From Bacillus sp. SB49 (GTDB taxonomy: Bacteria > Bacillota > Bacilli > Bacillales > Halobacillaceae), in NCBI RefSeq assembly GCF_000469135.2, contig NZ_CP048117.1:1277501-1341500 (forward strand): DNA of 64,000 nucleotides, given 5' to 3'. Below the pieces are notes generated by a model that was given only the letters and a program-made list of their open reading frames with translations, did not search any database and was not told the DNA's origin. Every line of letters begins with the position of its first letter. Within the stretch, counting starts at the first letter, position 1. The position numbers and the translations under genes were made by a program. Of this stretch, positions 8,820 to 17,276 are shown one piece after another.

Positions 8820-9081
8820 ATGGAAAACCGGAAAGCCGTTCATCGAATGGTTTTCGATTATGGAAGCGGTCGTACGGATCGTTGGCGTTTGTTACATGTT
8901 TTTGATATTCACTCGACCGGAAATGCCGGGAGAAGGTTTTGTGCTGGCAGCCATCCTGCTGCTTTTAACGGGTGTCCGGGTGTTTAGGGCTATGGCAGAA
9001 GGGCGGAGGAAGTCGGCTGTGGCTGGATCAGGGTTTGTACTTTTCGTTGCACTGGTCCTTGTCATCGCTGTTTATTTGTAG
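8820..9081 (+). pseudogene. Small membrane protein gene with apparent 5' frameshift
   Basis: A strong ribosome site (AAAAGGAGAGGGAG) precedes ATG at 8820, but that frame gives a non-hydrophobic, short product. The frame running to 9081 encodes a plausible three-helix membrane protein of 73 residues from ATG 8860, which has no ribosome site. Removing one A from AAAA at 8824-8827 joins the ATG at 8820 to that frame, giving about 86 residues. It could be a recent inactivation, a sequencing error, or a real gene using the weak start at 8860. No family recognised. Confidence 0.45.
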
Positions 9082-9101
9082 AGAAGGAAGTGGAGTTCAT
9101 A

Positions 9102-9752
9102 ATGGTAAGATATGTCCTGCAGGCGTTGAATTACGGGAAGGTGGAAACGTTGACCTATGGCGGAAAAACGTTTGAATCCGCCATCAGGAAAGCGGCAGCG
9201 GAAGCTCCGGTCTACCTGACAAAGGTCGGTTTGGCCGGTGATGAACAGGCGTATAAAGATCATGGTGGAGAAGACAAAGCGCTCTGCCTTTATCCTTATG
9301 ATTACTATCCTTATTGGAAGGATATCGTCAAGGATCCTCCAGAGACAGCGCTGTTCGGAGAAAACTTGACTTGTGTCGGATTGACCGAAGAGAAGGGACA
9401 TGTCGGAGACGTCTATGCATTCGGGGAAGCTGTCATCCAAATATCCGAACCGAGAAATCCTTGTTATAAGCTGGCGGCAAAGTATGCGGTGCCTGATATG
9501 GTGCTCCGCATGAGGGATACCGGTTTTACAGGCTTTCTCTTCCGTGTGCTGAAAGAGGGGGATGTTTCCAGTGAGGACGTCTTACTTTTGATGGAAAAAG
9601 GGGACGTTTCGATTGCGGAAGTGAACGAAGTGAAATTTCACGACCGTTATAATAAAGAGAAGCTGAAGAGAGTCCTCGCATCCGAAGCGTTGGCGGAGAG
9701 TACGAAAGCCCCGCTCCGTAAGCAGTTAAAGAAGGCGGAAAGCATGGCCTGA
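9102..9752 (+). CDS. MOSC domain protein (YiiM-like)
   Basis: 216 residues from ATG at 9102, chosen because GGAG lies six bases upstream; a GTG at 9090 is an alternative. The DHGGEDKALCLYPYDYYPYW segment, FGENLTCVG, and SEPRNPCYKL with a conserved cysteine are typical of YiiM-type MOSC proteins, related to the C-terminal domain of molybdenum cofactor sulfurase. In E. coli YiiM and YcbX act in detoxification of N-hydroxylated compounds with molybdenum cofactor. No cofactor biosynthesis genes are nearby. It ends at a terminator shared with the convergent glpP-like gene. Confidence 0.85.
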   Translation: MVRYVLQALNYGKVETLTYGGKTFESAIRKAAAEAPVYLTKVGLAGDEQAYKDHGGEDKALCLYPYDYYPYWKDIVKDPPETALFGENLTCVGLTEEKGHVGDVYAFGEAVIQISEPRNPCYKLAAKYAVPDMVLRMRDTGFTGFLFRVLKEGDVSSEDVLLLMEKGDVSIAEVNEVKFHDRYNKEKLKRVLASEALAESTKAPLRKQLKKAESMA

Positions 9753-9901
9753 TGGAGGGGAAGGGTTGTGGAGAGAGATTTTTTATGAAGGTGGAAAATC
9801 GGAATTCCGGCCTGCACGAACCATTGGCTGCGATAGAAGAAGTGCATTTTAGCGGCTGTAGTATTTCCCGAGAAATGATTGGAATTCTCCCCGCTGAGAA
9901 T

Positions 9902-9941
9902 AAAGAAGAGAGCTGTTTGCGAACAGCTCTCTTCTTTGTTC
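9902..9941. terminator. Bidirectional terminator between MOSC and glpP-like genes
   Basis: AAAGAAGAGAGCTGTT pairs perfectly with AACAGCTCTCTTCTTT around TGCG. The A-rich and T-rich arms serve both strands. Confidence 0.85.
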
Positions 9942-10508
9942 TTACATATACCAGACTTCATTATTCGTCGATGATATGGCGACGGCGCCTGCTTTGATCG
10001 CTTCTACGACATCTTCTTTCTCGCATACAAGGCCACTGGCGATAATGGGGATATGTACTTTGTCTTTAACCCAGCCGATTGCTTTCGGCATCATGCCGGG
10101 GAGGATTTCTATGAAGTGGGGGGAGGAGTTTGCAATCTGCTTATCGATGCTTTTAAAGGAAATGGAATCGACAAGAAAGAATCGGTGAACCGTATAAAAA
10201 CCGTAATTTTTGGCGGCGCGGACCATTTGTGCTTTCGTTGATATGATCCCGTCTGCCTGGGTGTTTTCTTTTAGGAACTGCAGGGAAACTTCTTTATTCG
10301 ATGTACCTTCCAGCAGGTCGATGTGCACGAAAGCAAGCTTCCCGTGGGTTTTCACTTTCTCTACAATCTCACCTACATTGATGATGTCACTATTCAGGAT
10401 GAATATAATTGTACAATCCGTCTGGATCGCTTCTTCTAATCCTTTGTCATCTTTTACAGCTGCGATGACTGGATTTTCTTCCAGCGCTTCTTCGACATGA
10501 TCTCTCAT
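9942..10508 (-). CDS. GlpP/YgcP-type RNA-binding transcription antiterminator
   Basis: 188 residues covering the whole glycerol-3-phosphate-responsive antiterminator family, a small alpha/beta barrel; GLVCEKEDVVEAIKAGAVAISST at the C-terminus is typical. In Bacillus subtilis GlpP binds leader mRNA of glp genes in response to glycerol-3-phosphate. E. coli YgcP is the same family and lies beside relatives of the divergent operon here, so this may answer to a different ligand. I assign ATG at 10508, with AAGGAG at the right distance; GTG at 10526 is the alternative. It is divergent from the SDR-kinase-oxidase-transporter operon, whose leader carries a terminator. Candidate promoter on this strand: TTTACT-N16-TATAAT (plus coordinates 10568-10541). 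Confidence 0.85.
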   Translation of the reverse strand: MRDHVEEALEENPVIAAVKDDKGLEEAIQTDCTIIFILNSDIINVGEIVEKVKTHGKLAFVHIDLLEGTSNKEVSLQFLKENTQADGIISTKAQMVRAAKNYGFYTVHRFFLVDSISFKSIDKQIANSSPHFIEILPGMMPKAIGWVKDKVHIPIIASGLVCEKEDVVEAIKAGAVAISSTNNEVWYM

Positions 10509-10605
10509 AATAGTCTCCTTATCCACATATTTCTCTTTTTATTATATACAAATACTAGTTTAAGTAAAAGGGGAGGGCTCCTTGGGAAGGGAATCATGTC
10601 CGAAT

Positions 10606-10634
10606 TTGACAGTCTGTGTAACTATGCCTATACT
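10606..10634 (+). promoter_or_regulatory. Near-consensus SigA promoter of the SDR-kinase-oxidase-BCCT operon
   Basis: TTGACA (10606-10611), 17-base spacer, TATACT (10629-10634). Transcription would begin near 10641, giving a leader of about 105 bases that contains a full terminator. Confidence 0.8.
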
Positions 10635-10660
10635 TATAGACAGTTAGAGTTACTAGAGCC

Positions 10661-10713
10661 GAGAGAAAAGTAACTTCCTCCTTGGGGGAAGTATGCTTTT
10701 CTCTCTTTTTTTT
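10661..10713 (+). terminator. Leader terminator, likely antitermination target
   Basis: GAGAGAAAAG (10661-10670) pairs with CTTTTCTCTC (10696-10705) and inner ACTTCC pairs with GGAAGT, followed by eight T. It lies between the promoter and the first gene, so most transcripts would end here unless termination is overridden. The adjacent GlpP/YgcP-type protein is the obvious candidate. The RNA-binding site is not established. Confidence 0.8.
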
Positions 10714-10745
10714 GCTCGAAAACTGCTCAGGAAGGAGTGGAAGAT

Positions 10746-11522
10746 ATGGACATGACCGATTTTTCGATGGATTTCTTTTCCTTGAAGGGAAAGACAGCCA
10801 TCGTCACCGGTGGAAATACAGGCTTGGGTCGTGCATTTTCTCTTGCCCTGGCGAAAGCAGGGGCGGACCTTTTTATTCCGAGTCTTACAGAAGACGATGG
10901 AACGACGAGGCAACTTATTGAACAGACCGGAGCCAAGATGGAGTTCATGGAAGTGAACTTGACGGAAGACGGTGCCGCTAAAAGGATCGTCGACCGCTGT
11001 CTGGAAACGATGGGCGCGCTTGATATCGTCGTCAACAGTGCCGGGATGAATACCGTAGCAGAATTTAACGAGTTCGGACGGGACAAATGGGATCCGTTGA
11101 TGCAGGTGAATTTAACGGCAGCGTTCGAAATGAGTCACGAGGCTGCGAAAGTGATGATTCCGAAGCGTCAAGGGAAGATCATCAACATCTGTTCGGTGTT
11201 TTCCTACCACGGAGGACAGGGTTCTCCTGCCTACACGGCGAGTAAGCACGGTATTGCCGGACTTACAAAGGCGTATTGCGATGAACTGGCTCAGTACAAT
11301 ATCCAAGTGAACGGGATCGCTCCCGGTTACTATGCCACAGATATAACGGAAAACACACGCAATGACCCGGCAGCCAACCAGAAAGTGTTGGATCACACAC
11401 CTGCCAGCCGCTGGGGCGAACCGGCTGATTTGATGGGAGCGACCGTCTTTCTGGCAAGCCGGGCTGCCGACTACGTCAATGGACACATCATGGCAGTGGA
11501 CGGAGGATACCTTGTCCGCTGA
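10746..11522 (+). CDS. SDR family oxidoreductase (KduD/YgcW-like)
   Basis: 258 residues from ATG at 10746 (AAGGAG eight bases upstream; GTG at 10737 also in frame). The Rossmann glycine motif TGGNTGLG, NSAG after strand 4, the catalytic Ser of ICSVFSY, and YTASK are all present, as is the C-terminal ASRAADYVNGHIMAVDGG of classical SDRs. It resembles 2-deoxy-D-gluconate 3-dehydrogenase (KduD) and E. coli YgcW. It is first in an operon with an FGGY kinase, an FAD oxidoreductase and a BCCT transporter, so it probably oxidises or reduces a polyol or sugar-acid hydroxyl. The substrate is unknown. Confidence 0.85.
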   Translation: MDMTDFSMDFFSLKGKTAIVTGGNTGLGRAFSLALAKAGADLFIPSLTEDDGTTRQLIEQTGAKMEFMEVNLTEDGAAKRIVDRCLETMGALDIVVNSAGMNTVAEFNEFGRDKWDPLMQVNLTAAFEMSHEAAKVMIPKRQGKIINICSVFSYHGGQGSPAYTASKHGIAGLTKAYCDELAQYNIQVNGIAPGYYATDITENTRNDPAANQKVLDHTPASRWGEPADLMGATVFLASRAADYVNGHIMAVDGGYLVR

Positions 11523-11548
11523 TTAGGGAGAAAGGAGCTGGGGGCGAA

Positions 11549-12991
11549 ATGACGGAACGCTACATAATTGGAGTCGACGGAGGATCACAGAGTACGAAGG
11601 TGGTGATCTACGACTTGAAAGGAAACCCGGTCAGCCGGGGAGTACAGCCGCTGAAGCAGGTGGATACTCCCGAACCCGGGCAGGTGGAGCATCCGGGAGA
11701 TGATCTTTGGGACTCCCTTGCTGCTGCATCGAAAAAGGCGATGGATCAGTTCTCCGGTGACAGGGAAGCTATCGTCGGAGTCGGGTTGTGCACGATCCGC
11801 TTCGTCCGCTGTCTGTTGAAAGCAGACGGATGCCTTGCTTCCCCAGCCCAAAGCTGGATGGATGAGAGGGTCTCCAAACCATATGAACAGGAAGATTCGG
11901 AAGTTTCCTACGTCACGACATCCTCTGGTTATCTCACGCATCGGCTGACTGGAGAGAAAAAGGATTCTGCAGGGAATTACCAGGGCCAGTGGCCGATAGA
12001 TACAGATACGTGGGGGTGGAGTGAAGAGGATTCCTTGTATGAGCAATACAACCTGTCGAAAGACATGCTCTTTGACCTCTACCCTCCTGGAACCATCCTC
12101 GGCCATATCACGGAGGAGGCGTCTTTGGCTACCGGCATTCCGAAGGGGCTTCCGGTCGTTGCAACCGCCAATGATAAAGCGGTGGAAGCGCTTGGTGCGG
12201 GCATCCGCACACAAGAGACGGCACTGATTTCCCTGGGAACGTACATAGCGGGGATGGTGCACGGCGGTAGGCAGAATGTGAAGGAAGCAGAGAATTACTG
12301 GACGAACTTTTCTGCTGTACCGCAGGAGTATCTCTACGAAAGTGGAGGAATCCGGCGGGGAATGTGGACCGTCAGCTGGTTCAAAGAGCTGCTTGGTGAA
12401 GACCTCGTGAAAAAAGCGGAAGCGTCGGGGGTTTCACCGGAGGATTACTTAAACGCGGAAGCGGATTCCCGTGTCCCGCCGGGAAGTGACGGACTCCTTA
12501 CCGTTCTCGACTGGCTGGCTCCTGCGGGGCAGCCGTATAAGAAAGGCATGATGATCGGCTTCGACGTCCGTCATACAGGTGCCCATATGTACCGGTCGAT
12601 TCTTGAAGGGATCGCCCTTACGATGAAAGCCCACATGGATGCTATGTACGCGGAGATGGGAGAACGGCTGGAACGTATCATCCTTACGGGCGGGGGCTCC
12701 AACGGGGACTTGATGATGCAGATTTTTGCCGACGTGTTCGGTGTACCGGCAGACAGGAATGTGATCAACGGTTCCGCCAGCCTCGGGTCAGCGATTAATA
12801 CATCCGTTGCGCTGGGGATCTACGAGAACTACGACCAGGCGATAACGGAGATGGTGAAGGTCAAAGACAGTTTTTCGCCGGACATGGACACGCACGATTT
12901 TTATACGCGGTTTAATGAAGAAGTGTACCAGCAAATAACGGCACATACAGACCCGGTTTTGAAGCAGGCGCATGCCTTTTTCAACCGGTAA
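11549..12991 (+). CDS. FGGY family carbohydrate kinase (YgcE-like)
   Basis: 480 residues, full length. The N-terminal phosphate motif GVDGGSQSTKVVIYD, ATANDKAVEALGAG mid-protein, and LERIILTGGGSNGDLMMQIFADVFG near the C-terminus are FGGY hallmarks. The family phosphorylates glycerol, xylulose, gluconate, ribulose and similar compounds; this branch most resembles E. coli YgcE, which lacks a firm substrate. AAAGGAG precedes the ATG, 26 bases after the SDR gene. With the dehydrogenase and the FAD oxidoreductase it forms a three-enzyme pathway for an imported polyol-like compound. Confidence 0.85.
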   Translation: MTERYIIGVDGGSQSTKVVIYDLKGNPVSRGVQPLKQVDTPEPGQVEHPGDDLWDSLAAASKKAMDQFSGDREAIVGVGLCTIRFVRCLLKADGCLASPAQSWMDERVSKPYEQEDSEVSYVTTSSGYLTHRLTGEKKDSAGNYQGQWPIDTDTWGWSEEDSLYEQYNLSKDMLFDLYPPGTILGHITEEASLATGIPKGLPVVATANDKAVEALGAGIRTQETALISLGTYIAGMVHGGRQNVKEAENYWTNFSAVPQEYLYESGGIRRGMWTVSWFKELLGEDLVKKAEASGVSPEDYLNAEADSRVPPGSDGLLTVLDWLAPAGQPYKKGMMIGFDVRHTGAHMYRSILEGIALTMKAHMDAMYAEMGERLERIILTGGGSNGDLMMQIFADVFGVPADRNVINGSASLGSAINTSVALGIYENYDQAITEMVKVKDSFSPDMDTHDFYTRFNEEVYQQITAHTDPVLKQAHAFFNR

Positions 12992-13042
12992 GAAGCTGCC
13001 GTTTTCTATAAATCTATCAATTTAAGATGAGGAGTTTTAACT

Positions 13043-14488
13043 ATGGCATTGACAAGAGAACAGATTGTAAAGGACATCCAGGCATTTATTGCAGAAGACA
13101 GGGTCATTACAGAAGAAGAAGTGTTGAAAGAAAACAGTGTGGACCGTTTCCGTAAATATGAAACGATTCACGGGATCTACACGCAGCCGCTTCCTGCTGC
13201 TGTCGTCAAAGTGAAAGATGAGCAGGAAGTATCCGATCTCCTTCGTTATATGAATGACAACGGTATTAACGCTGTACCTCGTACCGGCGGTTCTGCTACG
13301 GAAGGTGGTCTGGAGACGGCTGTGGAGAATTCCATCGTCATCGATGGATCAGGAATGGATGAGATTGTAAGCATCGATCCGTACGATATGCTGGCGACCG
13401 TCAAATGCGGCGTTCCATTAGAAGTGTTGGAGGATAAGCTTAGGGAACAAGGGTTGACGACGGGCCACTCTCCGCAGTCGAAGCCGCTCGCTCAAATGGG
13501 CGGACTGGTAGCGACGCGTAGTATCGGCCAGCTTTCTACTTTGTACGGTGGCATTGAAGACATGGTGATCGGTCTGGAAGCGGTATTTCCGAATGGCGAA
13601 GTGACAAAAATCAGAAACATCCCGCGTCGCGCGGCAGGACCTGATATTCGTCATGTCATCATCGGCAACGAAGGAGCCCTTTGCTACATTACGGAAGTGA
13701 CCGTGAAGGTCTTCAAGTATCAGCCGGATAACAACCGCTACTTCGGGTACTTATTGGATGATATGAAGAAAGGATTTGAAATTCTACGGGAAGTGATGGT
13801 GCAGGGGTACCGTCCGTCTGTGGCCCGGCTGTACGATCCGGAAGATGGAGCGGATCATTTTGATTTCTCGAAAGGTAAATGTGTCCTTATCTTCATGGCG
13901 GAAGGTCCGAAGGCTTTGGCAGAAGTGACGGGAGCAGCTATTGAAGAAATCGTCAGCGAGCACGGGCCGGCGGAACAAGTGGAAAGCCGTTTGATTCAGA
14001 ACTGGTTCGAGAACCTGAACTGGGACCCGGCAAAAGTGCTGGAAGAGAGAAAAGAAATCAAAGAGACGAACAATATCGGATTTACGACAGAAGTATCAGG
14101 GACATGGGGCGTCATTCATGATATTTATGAGCGGTGCATCAAACGCGTGCGGGAAGAGATTCCTCACATTACTATGCTCGGCGGTCACTCCTCGCACAGT
14201 TACATGAACGGTACGAATATGTATTTCGTTTATTATTACGACCTTGTTGACATTAAGCCGGAAGAAGAAATCACCAAATATCATTATCCGATCAACAAGA
14301 TCATTGTAGAAGAAACGATCAAGGCGGGCGGTTCCATGGTCCACCACCATGGTGTCGGAAAGCACAGAACCCCATGGATCAAAGAGGAATATGGTTCTTC
14401 CTATTATATTTTGGAAACGCTCAAGCAGGCATTTGACCCGAAAGGCATCATGAATAAAGGGACAATCTTCCCGAAAGAAGATAAGTAA
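13043..14488 (+). CDS. FAD-binding oxidoreductase (GlcD/YgcU-like)
   Basis: 481 residues. Residues about 45-225 form an FAD-binding type 4 (PCMH/VAO) domain: PRTGGSATEGGLE is the pyrophosphate loop, followed by GHSPQSKPLAQMGGLVATRSIGQLSTLYGG. The C-terminal half matches the FAD-linked oxidase cap of glycolate/D-lactate oxidases, ending in AFDPKGIMNKGTIFP. Closest in memory is E. coli YgcU, related to alkylglycerone-phosphate synthase and GlcD. It likely oxidises a 2-hydroxy acid or hydroxyphosphate made by the two upstream enzymes. GAGGAG precedes the ATG. Confidence 0.85.
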   Translation: MALTREQIVKDIQAFIAEDRVITEEEVLKENSVDRFRKYETIHGIYTQPLPAAVVKVKDEQEVSDLLRYMNDNGINAVPRTGGSATEGGLETAVENSIVIDGSGMDEIVSIDPYDMLATVKCGVPLEVLEDKLREQGLTTGHSPQSKPLAQMGGLVATRSIGQLSTLYGGIEDMVIGLEAVFPNGEVTKIRNIPRRAAGPDIRHVIIGNEGALCYITEVTVKVFKYQPDNNRYFGYLLDDMKKGFEILREVMVQGYRPSVARLYDPEDGADHFDFSKGKCVLIFMAEGPKALAEVTGAAIEEIVSEHGPAEQVESRLIQNWFENLNWDPAKVLEERKEIKETNNIGFTTEVSGTWGVIHDIYERCIKRVREEIPHITMLGGHSSHSYMNGTNMYFVYYYDLVDIKPEEEITKYHYPINKIIVEETIKAGGSMVHHHGVGKHRTPWIKEEYGSSYYILETLKQAFDPKGIMNKGTIFPKEDK

Positions 14489-14515
14489 ATGCTTCTTCTC
14501 TAAATGTAGTCGACT

Positions 14516-14543
14516 GCCGGACCGGAATAAGAACCGGTCCGGC
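14516..14543 (+). other. Intercistronic hairpin before the BCCT gene
   Basis: GCCGGACCGG (14516-14525) pairs perfectly with CCGGTCCGGC (14534-14543) around an 8-base loop. No T-run follows directly, so it is more likely an mRNA-stabilising or processing element, or a weak attenuator, than a full terminator. Confidence 0.6.
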
Positions 14544-14627
14544 GGTGTCTGCATTTTTATAATGACGAAACGGCAGAGGGAAGTCTGCTGAAACATAGAA
14601 AACCTGTTGAAAACAAGGAGGAAAAAT

Positions 14628-16172
14628 ATGAGTAGCAAAAAAAGGGTGCGGATTCGTCCGCTGGTATTTTTGCCAGCCTTTGTATTACTCTTACTTACGA
14701 TTATATTAAACTTTGTCAGCTATGATTGGTTTTTACACGTTACGACCGTCGCCAAAAACTTCATGACGCAGGAGCTCGGCTGGGTGTACAGTCTTGCAGG
14801 CGTCGCTTGTGTTATCCTGATTATCTTCGCGTACTTCTCTCCACTTGGAAACGTGAAGATCGGGGGAGCAGAGGCGAAGCCTTTACTTAGAAAGAAAACA
14901 TGGTTTGCCATCACGTTGACAACGACGATCGCTGCCGGAATTTTGTTTTGGGGAACAGCAGAGCCGATTTCTCACTTCACCTCTCCTCCACAATCGCTTG
15001 GGATTGAGCCGATGTCTGCGGAGGCGGCCATTTTTGCAATGGAAACGCTCTATCTGCACTGGACATTCATCCCGTATGCGTTCTATTCCATCCCTACCAT
15101 CGTGTTTGCCTTCGCTTATTACAACATGAAGCGCTCCTTTAGTGTAGGCTCGCAAATTTCGCCGGCTCTCAGGAATTACAATCAAGATAAAATCAACACG
15201 GTCGTCGATGCGGTGATCCTTTTTGCAGTAGCCGCGGCCATTGCTTCCTCCTTCGGTACGTCCGTAATGAATATGGGCGGAGGAATCAACTCGCTGTTCG
15301 GCATTGATAATGATAAATCGCTCTGGGTCGTCATCACCATCATCGGGACCATTGCCTTCATCGTCTCTTCCAGTACGGGTCTGATGAAGGGAATCCGGGT
15401 GCTGGCTGACTTTAATATCTACTTGTACTACATCATCATAGCTGCGCTGATTATTCTCGGTCCGACCGTCTTCATGTTCAGTATGGGAACGGAAAGCTTT
15501 GGAGGGTTCCTGTCGAACTTCTTTGATAAAGCACTGTTCACCGGAGAAACAGCGAACGACGATTGGGCAAGCGGCTGGACGACCTTCTATTGGTCGAACT
15601 GGATGGCCTGGGCTCCTGTAACAGCTGTTTTCCTGGCAAGGATCGCCTACGGATATACGGTCAAAGAAGTCATAATGATGAACTTCGTCATCCCCGGCTT
15701 TTTCAGTGTCCTATGGATGACGGTGCTGGGTGGAACCGCCCTTAATTTCCAAATGACGGGGAAGGTTGATCTGGCGGAAGTGATTGCTGAACAGGGAACA
15801 GGGGCAGCCGGTTACGCTGTTTTAAGTGAGCTGCCGTTTGCAAGTGTTCTGATTATCATCTACCTGCTTGCTGTCATGATTTCATTTGTCACGGCAACAG
15901 ATTCGACGACGAATGCGATGGCAAGCATCAGTTCCACCGGGATAACCGAGGGGTCCCAGGAAGCTCCTGTCTTCATCAAAGTGACGTGGGGTGTGATTGT
16001 AGGTGCTGTTGCGCTGATTTTCATTTCCACCCTTGGGTTGGACGGGATTCGGACGCTTTCTTATCTGGGTGGGTTTCCGGCTCTCTTCCTCGGTGTATTG
16101 AGCTTGATTTCGTTAATGGTCATTATGAAAAATCCGAAGAAATTTGATCGTCATTCTTCAGATAGACAATAA
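14628..16172 (+). CDS. BCCT family transporter, variant binding site
   Basis: 514 residues with about 12 helices of the betaine/choline/carnitine transporter fold (LeuT-like, Na+- or H+-coupled or exchanger). FWGTAEPISH and WAPVTAVFLARIAYGYTVKE are BCCT motifs. The usual substrate-box tryptophans are only partly kept: the HWTFIPYAFY stretch has Tyr where many members have a second Trp, and YWSNWMAWAP has Asn in the Trp pair. The ligand may therefore not be a standard betaine. ATG at 14628 follows AAGGAGG. It closes the SDR-kinase-oxidase operon, so it probably imports that pathway's substrate rather than an osmoprotectant. Confidence 0.85.
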   Translation: MSSKKRVRIRPLVFLPAFVLLLLTIILNFVSYDWFLHVTTVAKNFMTQELGWVYSLAGVACVILIIFAYFSPLGNVKIGGAEAKPLLRKKTWFAITLTTTIAAGILFWGTAEPISHFTSPPQSLGIEPMSAEAAIFAMETLYLHWTFIPYAFYSIPTIVFAFAYYNMKRSFSVGSQISPALRNYNQDKINTVVDAVILFAVAAAIASSFGTSVMNMGGGINSLFGIDNDKSLWVVITIIGTIAFIVSSSTGLMKGIRVLADFNIYLYYIIIAALIILGPTVFMFSMGTESFGGFLSNFFDKALFTGETANDDWASGWTTFYWSNWMAWAPVTAVFLARIAYGYTVKEVIMMNFVIPGFFSVLWMTVLGGTALNFQMTGKVDLAEVIAEQGTGAAGYAVLSELPFASVLIIIYLLAVMISFVTATDSTTNAMASISSTGITEGSQEAPVFIKVTWGVIVGAVALIFISTLGLDGIRTLSYLGGFPALFLGVLSLISLMVIMKNPKKFDRHSSDRQ

Positions 16173-16178
16173 AGGGAA

Positions 16179-16206
16179 AAGCCGGCAGATTGCCGGCTTT
16201 TTTTTA
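16179..16206 (+). terminator. Terminator of the SDR-kinase-oxidase-BCCT operon
   Basis: AAGCCGGCA pairs with TGCCGGCTT, followed by eight T. Confidence 0.85.
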
Positions 16207-16668
16207 ATGAAAAGGCTTAGTTAAAGTTTGTTGTTGATATTTGAACAATTAGAACAAGTGTCCTTGGTTCAAGCGTCTATATCTAATGGGAAAGTCTTTT
16301 TAAATTGTTCAAAAAACCCTGTATAGGCTAGCAAAGAGTTTTGTATTAGTCATTGGTACTTCGTTCGTTATATTGGGTGCTTGGGTGATATAAGCGTTAC
16401 GGTTACCTCGGATTCATATCGTACGTAAACGGGGGCAATAGCTGAAAATTATATAGTTAATCTTCAGCTATTTCTTTTATTCAAGAACGCAGTTGTCTAG
16501 AAGACAAAATTTCGAAGTATTTTTAAAAAGGTACTCTTTATCCATTGTGTTGAAAATGAATTGTTAAATATATACATAGACATTTAGATAAGGTGTTGAG
16601 GTTGCTAATTCACGTGGTTTAAAACTATAGAACAAAAAGCTCTCACTTTTGGCGGTTTTTTATTTGTT
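16207..16668. other. AT-rich gene-poor stretch with a decayed gene end
   Basis: No convincing gene. It is visibly more AT-rich than the flanks. A hydrophobic stretch can be read near 16325-16393 in one plus frame, ending in TAA, without a start. A hairpin AATAGCTGA/TCAGCTATT with a trailing CTTTT (about 16437-16480) looks like the terminator of a lost gene. This is the left part of an island that runs to about 18.7 kb. Confidence 0.5.
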
Positions 16669-17166
16669 TTAATTTGTGAACTTAATATCTTGATCAATGT
16701 CTACTAATGAATAGGTTATAGTAGAACTATTTAATTCAATTTCCTCATCATTTACTTCATCTAGCTTATCTAAACTCAAATCATTAAAATCTTTTTCATT
16801 AATATACCCATAAACTAATTTTGTTGAGTCATCGATTTCGATATAGTCGGAAGAATATACTTCTCCTGTAGACGCCAAGTGTGCTGTTCCTTTAGAATAC
16901 TCCCAATTTCCATTGTTACTTTCCTGGAAAATTGATAAGCCAACTCCCTGGTTGTTTTCGCTATCTTCTAAAATATAAAAAACTAGTTTTCCAAACTCTT
17001 CATCTTGTTCTGCAATAATTTCTTCAAAGTGTTCTTGTTTTTCTTCTATCTGTTGTTCAAGGTTATAACTTTCCCCGGAATTTGCTTCTGAACAACCTAC
17101 GATTAATGTAGTCAATACAAGGAGCGAGAAAACCTTCAAATAAGATGATTTTTGTTTTACAAACAA
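16669..17166 (-). CDS. Putative lipoprotein, unknown function
   Basis: 165 residues from TTG at 17166, chosen because GGGGTGG lies five bases upstream. A signal peptide ends in the lipobox L-I-V-G-C, so the mature protein should be lipid-anchored on the outer face of the membrane. The remainder is acidic, starting with a Glu/Gln-rich helix and then a beta-rich domain. No family recognised. It lies in the AT-rich island beside another TTG-started exported protein on the same strand, both AT-rich in codon choice, which suggests recent acquisition. Confidence 0.65.
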   Translation of the reverse strand: MFVKQKSSYLKVFSLLVLTTLIVGCSEANSGESYNLEQQIEEKQEHFEEIIAEQDEEFGKLVFYILEDSENNQGVGLSIFQESNNGNWEYSKGTAHLASTGEVYSSDYIEIDDSTKLVYGYINEKDFNDLSLDKLDEVNDEEIELNSSTITYSLVDIDQDIKFTN

Positions 17167-17276
17167 AATATCCACCCCAAACAAATATGATTATTATACA
17201 TTTTAACAAATGTTAAAGGTGCATTCCTAATATATATAAGAGTAGGAATTTCCTACCGACTTTATAACCTGATTCT

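Noticed and set aside
9752-9997. An 81-codon plus-strand frame after the MOSC gene
   Set aside because: It starts in the MOSC stop, runs through the bidirectional terminator and ends in the reverse of the glpP-like gene; no family feature.
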